64,000 nucleotides of DNA, from contig MJCC01000005.1 of NCBI GenBank assembly GCA_001766655.1, positions 805,951 to 869,950 of the forward strand, written 5' to 3'. Source of the stretch: Phytomonas francai (Eukaryota > Euglenozoa > Kinetoplastea > Trypanosomatida > Trypanosomatidae). Both the position numbers and the translations under genes were made by a program. A model generated the notes under the pieces. The model did not search any database. It saw only the letters and a program-made list of their open reading frames with translations, and had not been told where the DNA came from. Every line of letters starts with the position of its first letter. The first letter of the stretch is position 1. Positions 29,171 through 38,055 of the stretch are shown here, one piece after another.

Positions 29171-31591
29171 ATGTTATCGTCTCTTGTACGTGGTAGTCCA
29201 TCTGCCCTTTTCCTTCGCAGAAGGGGCCTCACACTAAGCGCTCTTGGCGGGGCAGCCTCCAGTGGTAGTAGTAGCAGTAGGATGGCCCCCCTAGTTTCTG
29301 TCATCCTGTGCGAGCCTCGTCGTACACAGTCGCAGAGCTCTAAAGGCTTTCAGGCGAATCAATGGCAGGAGGGTGAGCTGGATCCGCGCTTCTCATCCGA
29401 GCACAATATGCGCAAGCTCAACCCTGACACGATGGCGCACTATGTCAGGGCAACCATCCAGAACGATCGCTGCGAAATGGGACTGGAGGAGATTGTGGAT
29501 TGGAACGAGTTTGCGAAGGATGCAGTGTACATCCCGACGCGCTCCGGGCCGCTGTGGGTTGGCAGTGATGACCCCCGCGCCGCGCGTTTTACACGCCGCA
29601 GGGAGAAGATGAAGAAGAATCCGCTCCAGAAGACGCGCCCCAAGCCCGGGCCGGACCCTGCCAAGGAGCTGGAAGACCACCCCCTACGGGAGTACTTCAC
29701 GACGGCGAGCAATCTTTCCGACTCGCTCAGCGTCGCGAACAACCTACACCGGGCTGGGATAATACGCGAGTACGACATCAAGTTCACCGCGGCGAAGATC
29801 GCGTACGAGCCGCGGCCGCCCATCGTCTCCATCATGGGCCACGTCGACCACGGCAAGACAACGCTGCTTGACTACCTGCGGAAGACGAACGTGGCGTCGC
29901 TGGAGGCCGGCGGGATTACGCAGAACGTGGGCGCCTTCCAGGTCTCGACGCCGTCGGGCGGGCGAATCACCTTCATCGACACCCCCGGCCACGCGGCCTT
30001 CACGGCGATGCGCGAGGTCGGGGCGGGCGCGAACGACCTCCTCACCCTCGTCGTCTCCGCCGTCGACGGGGTGCAGGCGCAGACGGTGGAGGTCGTCACC
30101 CTTGCGCGCCGCCTCGGCCTGCCGATGGTCGTCGCGCTCACGAAGATCGACCGACAGGCCGGGAAGGAGGCCGAGGCCGAGGCGAAGGTGAGGGCCCAGC
30201 TTCGCGAACTCGGCGTACAGCTTGAGGAGGACGGCGGGGAGGTCATGCTCGTGCCCGTTTGCGCGCGGGACGGCCGCGGGATCGAGGCGCTGCTCGAGGC
30301 CCTGGAGCTGCAGGCGGAGCTCTGCGAGGTCGCGACGCCCGTCCCTGCGCGCGCGGAGCTCCGCGTGATCGAGGCGCGGCGGGCCGGCGCGCGGAACGAG
30401 GTCGCGGCCATCGTCCAGTGCGGCCGCGTGCGGCCCGGGCAGGTGCTCGTCGCCGGGATGACGTACGGCGTGGTCAAGAAGGTGTTCGACGAGCACGGGG
30501 AGATGCTCGCGGAGGCCGGGCCCTCGACCCCGGTCATCCTGCACGGCTTCCAGATGGCCCCCAAGCCCGGGGTCACCCTCCTCCAGGTGAGCAGCGAAAA
30601 GCACGCAGAGAAATTCTACTACTTCATGCGCGATGTGTTCGCGGTGGAGGGCGGGCGGGAAAACTACCTGCAGCTGCTTAACCAGGAGCAGAACGGGCTG
30701 TTTAACAACCGGAAACCAGACAACAACCTCGTTCGTGCGTACAGCACCAAGGCCTTTATCATTGCCTGCAAGGCGTCCACCTTTGGTATGTTGCAGGCGA
30801 TGATGAAGTCCATCTACGAACTCCCCCGCCTGGAGGGTATCTCTGTCGAGATCAAGACGACCGAGATCGGGGGCCTCGGGAACTCCGATGTGATGAGGAT
30901 CGGTGGGTCTGGGCAGCCGGGGTGCCTGTTGGTGTACGGTAGCTGCGAGGATACCATGACGCTCGCGGTGCCCAGCCACGTCACCGTGATCCGGTTCGAC
31001 GTCCTGTACTACGGCATCGAGAAACTGAAGCAGGTTCTGGTCGATCAGCTGCCAAAGGTAAAGCGGACTCGCGTGACGGCGTGCGCAGAGTGCTTACAAA
31101 CGTTCAAATCCTCGCAGGCCGGTCGTGGCGGGAACGCCGGCGGGATGGTCGTGACGAAGGGAACGTTAGACGCATCCCACCTGACCCTCCGCGTGCTACG
31201 GAAGAAACAGCGCTTCAAGAAGCAGCCCCCAGCGGGAGCCAAAGCCGAGACTGCTGCGGAGGAAGAGGAAGAGGGGGAGGTCGTGTACGAGGGCCGGATC
31301 AAGGAGCTGCGTCGGTTCAAGGACCTCGTGCCCAGTGTTGAGACGGGGATGGAATGCGGTGTCATTCTTTACGACGAGTTTGCTTTCATGACTGGTGATG
31401 TGCTGGAGCAGATCGAGGTGTACGAGGAGTCACGCGACGTCTCCGCGGAGTACGAGGCCGCTGAGAAGCGCGAGAGGGTCACCCGCGAGACGGCCAAACT
31501 GCAGGAGAGAATAGCCGAGCAGCAGGCACAGGCAAAGGTTACGGAGGAGAAGGTGGATAAGTTGGCAGAGAAGTTGCAAGCCATAGCGTAG
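29171..31591 (+). CDS. Mitochondrial translation initiation factor IF-2
   Basis: 806 residues from ATG 29171. The frame opens earlier at a GTG (29111), but there is no earlier ATG. The N-terminus (MLSSLVRGSPSALFLRRRG) is a good mitochondrial presequence. The GTPase domain holds G1 GHVDHGKT (from residue 223), G2 GITQNVG, G3 DTPGHAAF (about 270) and G4 TKID (about 324), the IF-2 order. Domains II to IV follow, including a segment with GTLDASHL that resembles part of the IF-2 C-terminal half, and a coiled-coil tail of about 50 residues. mIF-2 brings initiator tRNA to the mitochondrial ribosome in a GTP-dependent manner. In trypanosomatids the mitochondrial initiator is an imported, formylated elongator tRNA-Met (established for the group). 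The G-domain region (about 29,800-30,600) is exceptionally GC-rich. Confidence 0.95.
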   Translation: MLSSLVRGSPSALFLRRRGLTLSALGGAASSGSSSSRMAPLVSVILCEPRRTQSQSSKGFQANQWQEGELDPRFSSEHNMRKLNPDTMAHYVRATIQNDRCEMGLEEIVDWNEFAKDAVYIPTRSGPLWVGSDDPRAARFTRRREKMKKNPLQKTRPKPGPDPAKELEDHPLREYFTTASNLSDSLSVANNLHRAGIIREYDIKFTAAKIAYEPRPPIVSIMGHVDHGKTTLLDYLRKTNVASLEAGGITQNVGAFQVSTPSGGRITFIDTPGHAAFTAMREVGAGANDLLTLVVSAVDGVQAQTVEVVTLARRLGLPMVVALTKIDRQAGKEAEAEAKVRAQLRELGVQLEEDGGEVMLVPVCARDGRGIEALLEALELQAELCEVATPVPARAELRVIEARRAGARNEVAAIVQCGRVRPGQVLVAGMTYGVVKKVFDEHGEMLAEAGPSTPVILHGFQMAPKPGVTLLQVSSEKHAEKFYYFMRDVFAVEGGRENYLQLLNQEQNGLFNNRKPDNNLVRAYSTKAFIIACKASTFGMLQAMMKSIYELPRLEGISVEIKTTEIGGLGNSDVMRIGGSGQPGCLLVYGSCEDTMTLAVPSHVTVIRFDVLYYGIEKLKQVLVDQLPKVKRTRVTACAECLQTFKSSQAGRGGNAGGMVVTKGTLDASHLTLRVLRKKQRFKKQPPAGAKAETAAEEEEEGEVVYEGRIKELRRFKDLVPSVETGMECGVILYDEFAFMTGDVLEQIEVYEESRDVSAEYEAAEKRERVTRETAKLQERIAEQQAQAKVTEEKVDKLAEKLQAIA

Positions 31592-32404
31592 TTTGTAAAC
31601 TTACCGAAGGAGGAAAAAGGCGGGTAGCGTGAGGTGAGGTAAGGTGGGTTGCGAAGCACTAGGGCTGGCATAAAAGACAACAGCGGTGGTCTTATTCCCC
31701 ACTCTTTCTCCCCCATCTACCCCAAAAGGCGTATGTTAACTAGTATATACATGTGCACAAATTCATAAACTTATCACAATTTTAAGTATCAATGCACGTT
31801 TCTTTCCATATATATTATATATTTATATTTATATATATATTTCTGGAGTCTCGGGAGGTGTATGTTTTACCGTTTACACAAAAATACATATTTGCGCGCG
31901 CCAAAACTATTATTTGCTTATTTCAATACTTATGCCGATTTTACTTATATTGTCTAGATACATCCATTTGTTAACGAACGGAAAGACATAGTTTGGGAGT
32001 TATGATTCTTTGTTTTGACTCCAAGATCTAAAAATCGATGAGTGTTACTTTGAATTCTTCACACACGAAATTAAATTAGGTTCACACGTGATATGCTCAT
32101 TAAATGAAGCTTTTCTATAAAATTTCTTCACGCACCCTAACTGTGAGCTACCCCACTCCACCCCACTCCACCACCTCTATGTGGCATGAGTGGTCTTAAT
32201 GAACTTCATTGTAAGCGATATCTTTCCTCGTCTTACGTAATTTTCATACTTCCCCGCGTTTCTCCTGTCTAGATAAGAAGATTTGTGAGAATTAGGCACT
32301 TGGACTTTTTTACCAAGACCTACCAAGCATTTCAAGGGATAATTCATAGTCTCCCGATCTGAAAGGGAGAGATACTTTTTCGAGATAGATCGGCGGTAAC
32401 GCCA
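31592..32404. other. Intergenic spacer
   Basis: AT-rich spacer with a short direct repeat CCACTCCACC near 32153-32173. No gene recognised. Confidence 0.55.
32241..32272 (+). promoter_or_regulatory. Probable trans-splice acceptor
   Basis: TTTCATACTTCCCCGCGTTT followed by CTCCTGTCTAG, with AG at 32271-32272, lies 132 bases before ATG 32405. Confidence 0.5.
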
Positions 32405-35005
32405 ATGCAAGGGAGGGGCATCCACGCCCATTTGCTCCGCACAGCTGCATCTCTCACGCGGTGTGCTTCGCGATTAGGGCCGAACAATGCCCCCGTCACC
32501 CTGAGGACATTTTCCCTGCAGAGTAGGCTTAGCTATTTGCTCTTCTCACGAGCGACCTTTTCGTCAACGTCGTTTAGAGGCGCCGCTATCACCTCGCACC
32601 CCGCCAAAGCCCGCGGCGCATGCGACCCGCCCGTGGCGCCCTCCAACGGCGACGGCCATCGCCCCGGTGGAATAGATCCTGCCGACCAAGATGACCCCAA
32701 AGCGGAGCTGGAAGGGTTCGCGGCAAAGTTTTTCTCACGTCCACTGCCAGAGCGCCTTGCCGCGATAACCGTCGCTCGCTTCACGGCCCCGCCCACCGAG
32801 GGGGAGGAAAAGGAGGAGAAGGGGGCAGGAGGGGGAATCTCCAGTCAGCGGCCGGCTCCGGCGGCGATGCCACTCGAACTTTTTCACGAAAAAATTCCCA
32901 CCGTTACGCGGGAGGCGATCCAGCAATCTTTCGGCGAGCCCGCGCAATGGATCGAGCGCACAGCGCTGCTGGAAGTGGTATATAAAGCCGCCGACGCGGA
33001 GGCGGAGGGGGGCCCGAGCCCCGCGCCGTTGGTGGGGACCCCTCGCGCCCTCGTGCGCGTGCGCAACGGCGAGGTGCTGGCTGTTCTGAAAGCGACCAAA
33101 GGCCAGAAGGGCGTGGGGGCGCCGCCGGTCACCCCGGATGAGCGTCACCAAGCACTCCGGACGACGCTCGACGCGTTTCTCCGTCGTGAGCACGGCCGCA
33201 CGCAGCGGCGGTACTGCTTTCTACGGGACGCCTACCAAGGCGTCATGCGCGGTGCCGCGGCGGAGTCCTCGGACTCGATGCCCCAAATCCCCCTCGGCCC
33301 GGCTCTTCACCACATCGCGTCCTCGCTCCGCTACGACGAGTTCGAATCCTTGGTGCAGGAAGGCGGGGCCCTCGAGAACTACTTTTGGGTGCACTCGCAA
33401 CGCCTCATCACGTGGCGCGATTCGGACGAGTCCGCGGCGCCGCGGTTTGAGATCCCCCGCTCGGGGCAAGCCAAGGCGTGCCTGGAGAACAACTACTGCG
33501 GCTGGGGCTCCCCGTGCAGCGTGCCCACTCGCGAAGACGTCGCGGAGGTCCTCAAATACATTCCGGTGAACTGGGGGAACATGGGGAACCTTGCGATTCC
33601 GCCGGCAATCAAAAAAGCGCGTATCCGTTCAAGCAGCCCTCTTCAGTGGTTTCGGCGCCAGCCGTACTACTTCGAGGTGCGGGATATGGCAGGCACGATT
33701 GAGATCCGGCGCAGCGTCCTTTTGCATCCGGAGGCGCACGGCATGACGCTAGAGGAGGCGTTCGAGCAAGTGCATTTGGCGATCACCACTCGGGAGGCAA
33801 ACAACTTGGTTCCACTAGGTGCCGACGGCCGCCCACTCCAGGAGGATATGTCGGCCGCCGAGAAGGCGATTCGGAAGTTCTTCTACCGGGTATGCCCGTC
33901 TTACTTTGCCCCGCTTTCCCTTGTCATGCAGCGCTACACGAAGAAGAACCTCACAGAAGAGATACTACTTGAGATGGCGAGACGGTTCAAGGATGAATTC
34001 GAGGTATACGTGCCGCGCCACGCGGGTGTGCCGCTCGTGAGAAAACGCGCGGGTGTCGATAGCTCCCGCTGGGGGAAGGACTTTGTGGAGGATCTGGAGA
34101 AGTACCCGGAGGATGTTCACGGCATCATTTCCATTATGAACCGCCTGTGCCCGACCTGGGATCGACCAGAGTACGTCTACGTACGGTTGAGCCCAACGGA
34201 GCAGCAACGGGTGCGCGGCTATAACGGGATGATGCAGATCCTCCAACGGCATCCTGGGATATTTCGAGTTGGGAAACGATTTGTTCGCCGCATGGACTCC
34301 TCTGACCCGTTGGCACAGGTGGTGGAGGAACCCTCCGTTGACGATATGACTTCACGCACCTACCTACGTGAAGAGAATCCGTACTTGTCACCTCTTGACA
34401 ACGCCAAAGTGTTTCATTACGTAATGCCACGCGATAAGCCGTGTTCGCTAGATTTTTTTGTCGAATGCGCAAGCCCGGCGATGCGTGTGGCGCTGCCACC
34501 TCGAATTGCTACGATCATTCAGCAGTTCCCCCGGCTGTTTGCGTGCAGGGAGACGTCGCCTGGCGTCTACTCCGTTCACAAGATTAACGCACCGACCACA
34601 TCCTCGCCGAATAGAGAGGACGAGCCGGAGGACCTCTACAAAAGTCCCCGCTCAGGTGGCATTGCGAATCGCGATGCCAAACTAACCGACGATCCAATTG
34701 TAAAGACCACCACTGGTGGTGGTAGTCAGTGCGATGACAAGATCCAGGAGGGCGATAGTTCGTGGCTTTTGGAAAGCGAGATCGCTGCCGAAGCCGACCT
34801 ATCCCGCACGGATGTGGTTGAAGCTGTAAAAGATCTCATTCCGCCCAATGGCGTCGAATGCGCGAACCTGTTATTTTGGGCCTCTATGAGTGTTCAACGC
34901 GCCGCGAATCACCACTATGGTGGGCTCATTAAGATGGTGGAGGCCGAGAAGAAACACTTTAGGGTAGTTGATAGCGCAGATTCTAAAATGATTTATTGTG
35001 CATAA
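32405..35005 (+). CDS. Large mitochondrial protein with repeated winged-helix-like modules
   Basis: 866 residues. The first 60 residues are rich in Arg, Ser and Leu and nearly free of acidic residues, so a mitochondrial presequence is likely. After a low-complexity stretch, the protein repeats a module several times. Each copy has a helix-rich stretch and then a short strand pair carrying an aromatic-Pro or Phe-Glu-Val type end: YPEDVHGIISIMNRL...YVYVRLS, NGMMQILQRHPGIFRVGK, ALPPRIATIIQQFPRLFACR and WFRRQPYYFEVRD. The modules resemble the small winged-helix or HTH-like repeats I associate with kinetoplastid mitoribosome-assembly and RNA-processing proteins, but I cannot name the orthologue. 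It is the last plus-strand gene before the convergent strand switch. Mitochondrial location is fairly well supported; function is inferred. Confidence 0.78.
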   Translation: MQGRGIHAHLLRTAASLTRCASRLGPNNAPVTLRTFSLQSRLSYLLFSRATFSSTSFRGAAITSHPAKARGACDPPVAPSNGDGHRPGGIDPADQDDPKAELEGFAAKFFSRPLPERLAAITVARFTAPPTEGEEKEEKGAGGGISSQRPAPAAMPLELFHEKIPTVTREAIQQSFGEPAQWIERTALLEVVYKAADAEAEGGPSPAPLVGTPRALVRVRNGEVLAVLKATKGQKGVGAPPVTPDERHQALRTTLDAFLRREHGRTQRRYCFLRDAYQGVMRGAAAESSDSMPQIPLGPALHHIASSLRYDEFESLVQEGGALENYFWVHSQRLITWRDSDESAAPRFEIPRSGQAKACLENNYCGWGSPCSVPTREDVAEVLKYIPVNWGNMGNLAIPPAIKKARIRSSSPLQWFRRQPYYFEVRDMAGTIEIRRSVLLHPEAHGMTLEEAFEQVHLAITTREANNLVPLGADGRPLQEDMSAAEKAIRKFFYRVCPSYFAPLSLVMQRYTKKNLTEEILLEMARRFKDEFEVYVPRHAGVPLVRKRAGVDSSRWGKDFVEDLEKYPEDVHGIISIMNRLCPTWDRPEYVYVRLSPTEQQRVRGYNGMMQILQRHPGIFRVGKRFVRRMDSSDPLAQVVEEPSVDDMTSRTYLREENPYLSPLDNAKVFHYVMPRDKPCSLDFFVECASPAMRVALPPRIATIIQQFPRLFACRETSPGVYSVHKINAPTTSSPNREDEPEDLYKSPRSGGIANRDAKLTDDPIVKTTTGGGSQCDDKIQEGDSSWLLESEIAAEADLSRTDVVEAVKDLIPPNGVECANLLFWASMSVQRAANHHYGGLIKMVEAEKKHFRVVDSADSKMIYCA

Positions 35006-35576
35006 GGAAGGAAAATATTTATATATCATCTTTCTGGGGAAACATACGACAATTTTGTTACTGAGTGCACTAAAGAAGTCTTGCATGATGTAATTGTCAA
35101 TTCAAGCATAGCCACCGCCACTTTGATTTCCTATTAGAGTCGTTTTCCCCACCAATTCTTCAGATTTTCTTTGGTAAGCCGTGTGTGTGCAAGGGAGGGA
35201 GGGGAAAGAAGAGGCAGACGAATCCCCTGAGCTGAGTTTTTCTTGATACAAATTATTGAGGCTTTAATCAATACGCAACACATCTTTTATAGCAAATAAG
35301 GTACACAGGTTAAGCACCACTTCAACACCAGAAAAGCTATTGGCGAATTTTATACCTTTACCCCTTCGCATCACGATGACGGCAAGACAAAATAAAGAAG
35401 AAAAAGGGACCTGTGTGAACCATTGGCGAAGCCAAAAGAGTGAAATTCTGTAAAATGAAAAGAATTGGCCTTTTGAAGCCGTGTTGAGGGAGTAGGGCGG
35501 TCATCTCTCAAGGGGAGAGCATCGCGCTCACTCATGGTTCAAAAACCCGGCTCCTCGTGTGTGTGGGGAGGGGGAC

Positions 35577-35581
35577 AAAAA
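35577..35581 (-). terminator. Pol III T-run terminator
   Basis: Five T on the minus strand (AAAAA on plus) start three bases after the discriminator base of the tRNA, the standard Pol III stop. Confidence 0.75.
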
Positions 35582-35583
35582 GA

Positions 35584-35658
35584 TGCGCAGGCCAGGATTC
35601 GAACCTGGATCACCCGCTGAGAGTACATGCGACGTGTTACCGTTTACACCACCCGCGC
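35584..35658 (-). tRNA. tRNA, isotype uncertain
   Basis: 74 bases plus a discriminator A. The acceptor GCGCGGG pairs with CCTGCGC (one G-U). The D arm GTGT/ACAC has an AAACGGTA loop with the conserved GG. The T arm CCAGG/CCTGG has loop TTCGAAT. A box (TGGTGTAAACGG) and B box (GGTTCGAATCC) fit Pol III promoters. The anticodon arm is the problem: 25 bases separate the D and T stems where 22-23 are usual, and only four pairs (TCGC/GCGG) close an 11-base loop, ATGTACTCTCA. A GTA anticodon (Tyr) with a four-base intron is formally possible. However, the G1-C72 pair is wrong for eukaryotic tRNA-Tyr, and the trypanosome tRNA-Tyr I know differs. It could also be a degenerate copy. Confidence 0.65.
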
Positions 35659-35750
35659 TAAGAGGCTCCTGTGTCCCCGGGGGTGTATATCACAATCTAG
35701 ATTTAAATTACCACCGGGTGGTAGCACCGCTCCTCCGTTTTCGATGGTGT

Positions 35751-35764
35751 GGGGGGGGGGGGGG
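35751..35764 (+). repeat. Poly-G run (14)
   Basis: Fourteen consecutive G on the plus strand inside the convergent strand-switch region, 93 bases from the tRNA. Confidence 0.9.
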
Positions 35765-35951
35765 CTAAAAAAGAAGGGGTGGTGGGAAGAGAGAGAGGAG
35801 TGCTTCGACCTCTAAATGGGTATCATAGCATCTCTGTTACTCAGTTGATTTTTTTTTGTAAAGTGTAATTTCACAGGAAATACATTTTTAGCACAAAAGC
35901 AATCCATACCCGTGACACGGGCAAAAAGAGAGGCTTCGCTTGAGGCCTCTA

Positions 35952-36443
35952 CTACTTTCGGCGTCCATATATTTCTCTTGCAGGAAAAGGAAGCGGAGAC
36001 CGATTGTACCGATGAAACGGGACTGCGTCGTATCCGACGTAGCCATCATCCGCCTTTCCGTGAATCTTTGTAGTGTTTCCGGGATACACCCGCAGCAACC
36101 CCCATGCGTGCCTAGTGAAGAGGTGTTGCAGATAATATTCCTGGTACTGGATACGACGGTACCAGGTTCTTATTTGCCCGCTTCGTGAGCGCTTGTACCC
36201 AGTGGCATCGTTAATGCGAGGGGATGGCTTGCACATATGAAAACGAATCTGTTCGGTTTGAATAACTGCCGTGCGGCGCAACGGGAGCTGGTCGATGCCC
36301 ATGGTAAAGTACAGGAGTTTATGCTTGACCATGCGCTCCGGGTCGGACCACCACTTGGGCCCACTGCGGATCACGGTAATCGGTGGCTTTGCAACCGAGC
36401 GCGTTAAAAATGTGTTGCATAACTTAATCGTGAACCCCAACAT
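35952..36443 (-). CDS. Small probable mitochondrial protein
   Basis: 163 residues from ATG 36443; the frame is open three codons further to a GTG, which is not a start. It is rich in Arg, Tyr and Trp and basic throughout, with a presequence-like N-terminus (MLGFTIKLCNTFLTRSVAKPP). Inside are KWWSDPERMVKHKLLYFTMG and RTWYRRIQYQEYYLQHLF. This composition and size resemble lineage-specific mitochondrial ribosomal proteins of kinetoplastids, but I do not recognise the protein. It is the last gene of the minus-strand array. Composition unlike the flanking AT-rich spacers and a higher GC level support coding. Alternative: chance open frame, which I think unlikely. Confidence 0.7.
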   Translation of the reverse strand: MLGFTIKLCNTFLTRSVAKPPITVIRSGPKWWSDPERMVKHKLLYFTMGIDQLPLRRTAVIQTEQIRFHMCKPSPRINDATGYKRSRSGQIRTWYRRIQYQEYYLQHLFTRHAWGLLRVYPGNTTKIHGKADDGYVGYDAVPFHRYNRSPLPFPAREIYGRRK

Positions 36444-37098
36444 AGACTTCACGAGGTGGGTATCTCCTAAAAAACTACCTTATTTTCCCTCAACGCAGTT
36501 TTCTTCAGATTTGAGACTGCGCCAGTGTTGAAATTACCCATGGTAGCAAACATAGAGGAAAGAAAAATAGATGAGCAATACTATTCTCGAGTAACATGCA
36601 TACAATATTTCATAGTAAGCGAAAAAAAGGGTCTCGTTGATTTTAAAAAGTTAAGAATGTTTCCATTTAGAATCCGACGGTTTACGAAATGGGATACTCA
36701 AGCACATTTTTAAATTTCATCCTTGTGCGTTGGATGCCCTGAAATGAAAACCAAACTCGAGCTTAGTTTACTTTCCGCATCCCGCCCGAAGTTACAAACC
36801 ATCAAGTATGAGTGTAGATTATAATGTCTGCGAGTTCTTTTTTCAAAAAAAATTATTTTTTTTTTCCCGAAACTGATTACAAATACGATAGGGATGAATT
36901 AAAAAGGATTCCAAAATGGCGAAATGAGTTTGCCGTAAAATCCTTTACATTTTTTTAAAAAAATTCAACACGAATTATGTGAACCCCTCTGCCTGCTAAT
37001 AAACCAAGAAATACAGATAAAACTTAAAAATGATAATAAATCACAGGTTTATAGGAAAAGGAAAACAAAACAGTTAACTCCATATAAGCCACTCTCCC
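36444..37098. other. Intergenic spacer
   Basis: AT-rich spacer with long A and T runs (read on minus as pyrimidine tracts for the small mitochondrial gene). No gene recognised. Confidence 0.55.
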
Positions 37099-38055
37099 TT
37101 AAGCTTCCTTCGGATTGGTTTCCCCGCCAAAAGCAGTAGCATTCCTGTTTCTTAGTAGCCGCCGCGCCATGGCATCCAACTCAAAAACATGGGGATCCGG
37201 CGTGTCCATCTCTTGTAGACACTTTGTCAATCGAAACAGATAGTCCAAGTTCGTTCCGCTCTTTCCAGAAGCTTCAATAATTTCTGCAGCCATGCTCTCG
37301 ATTGGAGCTTCACCGAGGTAATCCTCGTTTTCATGGGTTGCAATATAGCAAAGAGAGACAACTCTCTTCCGCTTCTGTACACCACCCCCGATGTCCACGA
37401 GCTCATGTTGGGGAAAATTGCGGTGGTGATAGATATCCAATTTTTCTTCATTGCTGCCTCCCTCCGTGCTTTCAGGTCCTACTCGGGGGTGGCAGAGGGG
37501 TGGGTAGGAGTCAAAGAGCTCAACCCTGATGTATTGATACCCCGTTTCACGAGCGCCCAAGGCATCCAGTCCGCTGAGTATCTCCTGCGTGTTGGAAGGA
37601 AGTTGAAAGGCTTTCCCGTAGACGCGACTTTGTGTGTTTGAATCCGGAACCAAAGTCACGACGCGGCCGGGCTTGCCGGGAACCCCACGGTGGTCCTGCG
37701 AGCCCTGGTAGAAGACGCGTTTGTACCCCTTGATGTACGCCTCATACTCCGCAACGAAGTTGAAGTTCTTCTTCCACAGAATGGACCCATATCCGAATAT
37801 GAGCACAATAACGTCCTCTAGCGGACCCACATCGCCGCCGATGTAATTTAACAAAGTATTCTCAAATAGCAGCAACTTTTTGTTTTCATTAGGGCTTTGT
37901 GGAGAAGTGAGGGAGCCCTGGGTGGCAATGGGTTTTGCGTTATCACAAGGCGTAGTAGAAGTTATCGCGGGCAAAGAACTTTCCTGGGTCGTTTTTGAAT
38001 TCTTGCATTCTTCCTCACATTGCTTGTTGTCTTTGTTATTATTAGCACTGACCAT
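37099..38055 (-). CDS. ChaC-type gamma-glutamylcyclotransferase
   Basis: 318 residues from ATG 38055; the frame opens at a TTG (38073) with no earlier ATG. The ChaC family cleaves the gamma-glutamyl group of glutathione to 5-oxoproline and Cys-Gly. Signatures: the nucleotide-like loop FGYGSI at 87-92 (family YGSL), the segment YKRVFYQGSQDHRGVPGKPGR, which matches the family's FxxxSxxHRG and GRV, and the catalytic-glutamate motif ARETGY with Glu170 (family REkxGY). The first 75 residues are a polar, low-complexity extension, and a polar insert of about 45 residues follows the SYPP segment near residue 185. In trypanosomatids glutathione feeds trypanothione, so this enzyme would tap the main thiol pool; that consequence is inferred. 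Confidence 0.92.
   Translation of the reverse strand: MVSANNNKDNKQCEEECKNSKTTQESSLPAITSTTPCDNAKPIATQGSLTSPQSPNENKKLLLFENTLLNYIGGDVGPLEDVIVLIFGYGSILWKKNFNFVAEYEAYIKGYKRVFYQGSQDHRGVPGKPGRVVTLVPDSNTQSRVYGKAFQLPSNTQEILSGLDALGARETGYQYIRVELFDSYPPLCHPRVGPESTEGGSNEEKLDIYHHRNFPQHELVDIGGGVQKRKRVVSLCYIATHENEDYLGEAPIESMAAEIIEASGKSGTNLDYLFRLTKCLQEMDTPDPHVFELDAMARRLLRNRNATAFGGETNPKEA

Larger units (their letters stand above)
35006..35951. other. Convergent strand-switch region
   Basis: The plus-strand array ends at 35005 and the minus-strand array ends at 35952. Between them lie the tRNA, a tRNA-like remnant (about 35486-35556), a 14-base poly-G run (35751-35764) and a short palindrome TACCACC-G-GGTGGTA near 35709. 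In trypanosomatids such convergent regions are where Pol II arrays terminate, often with tRNA genes and base J; the modification cannot be seen in sequence. Confidence 0.85.

Noticed and set aside
29744..30979. Long minus-strand frame over mIF-2
   Set aside because: Antisense of the GC-rich G domain; GC-rich coding sequence lacks stop codons in the other frames.
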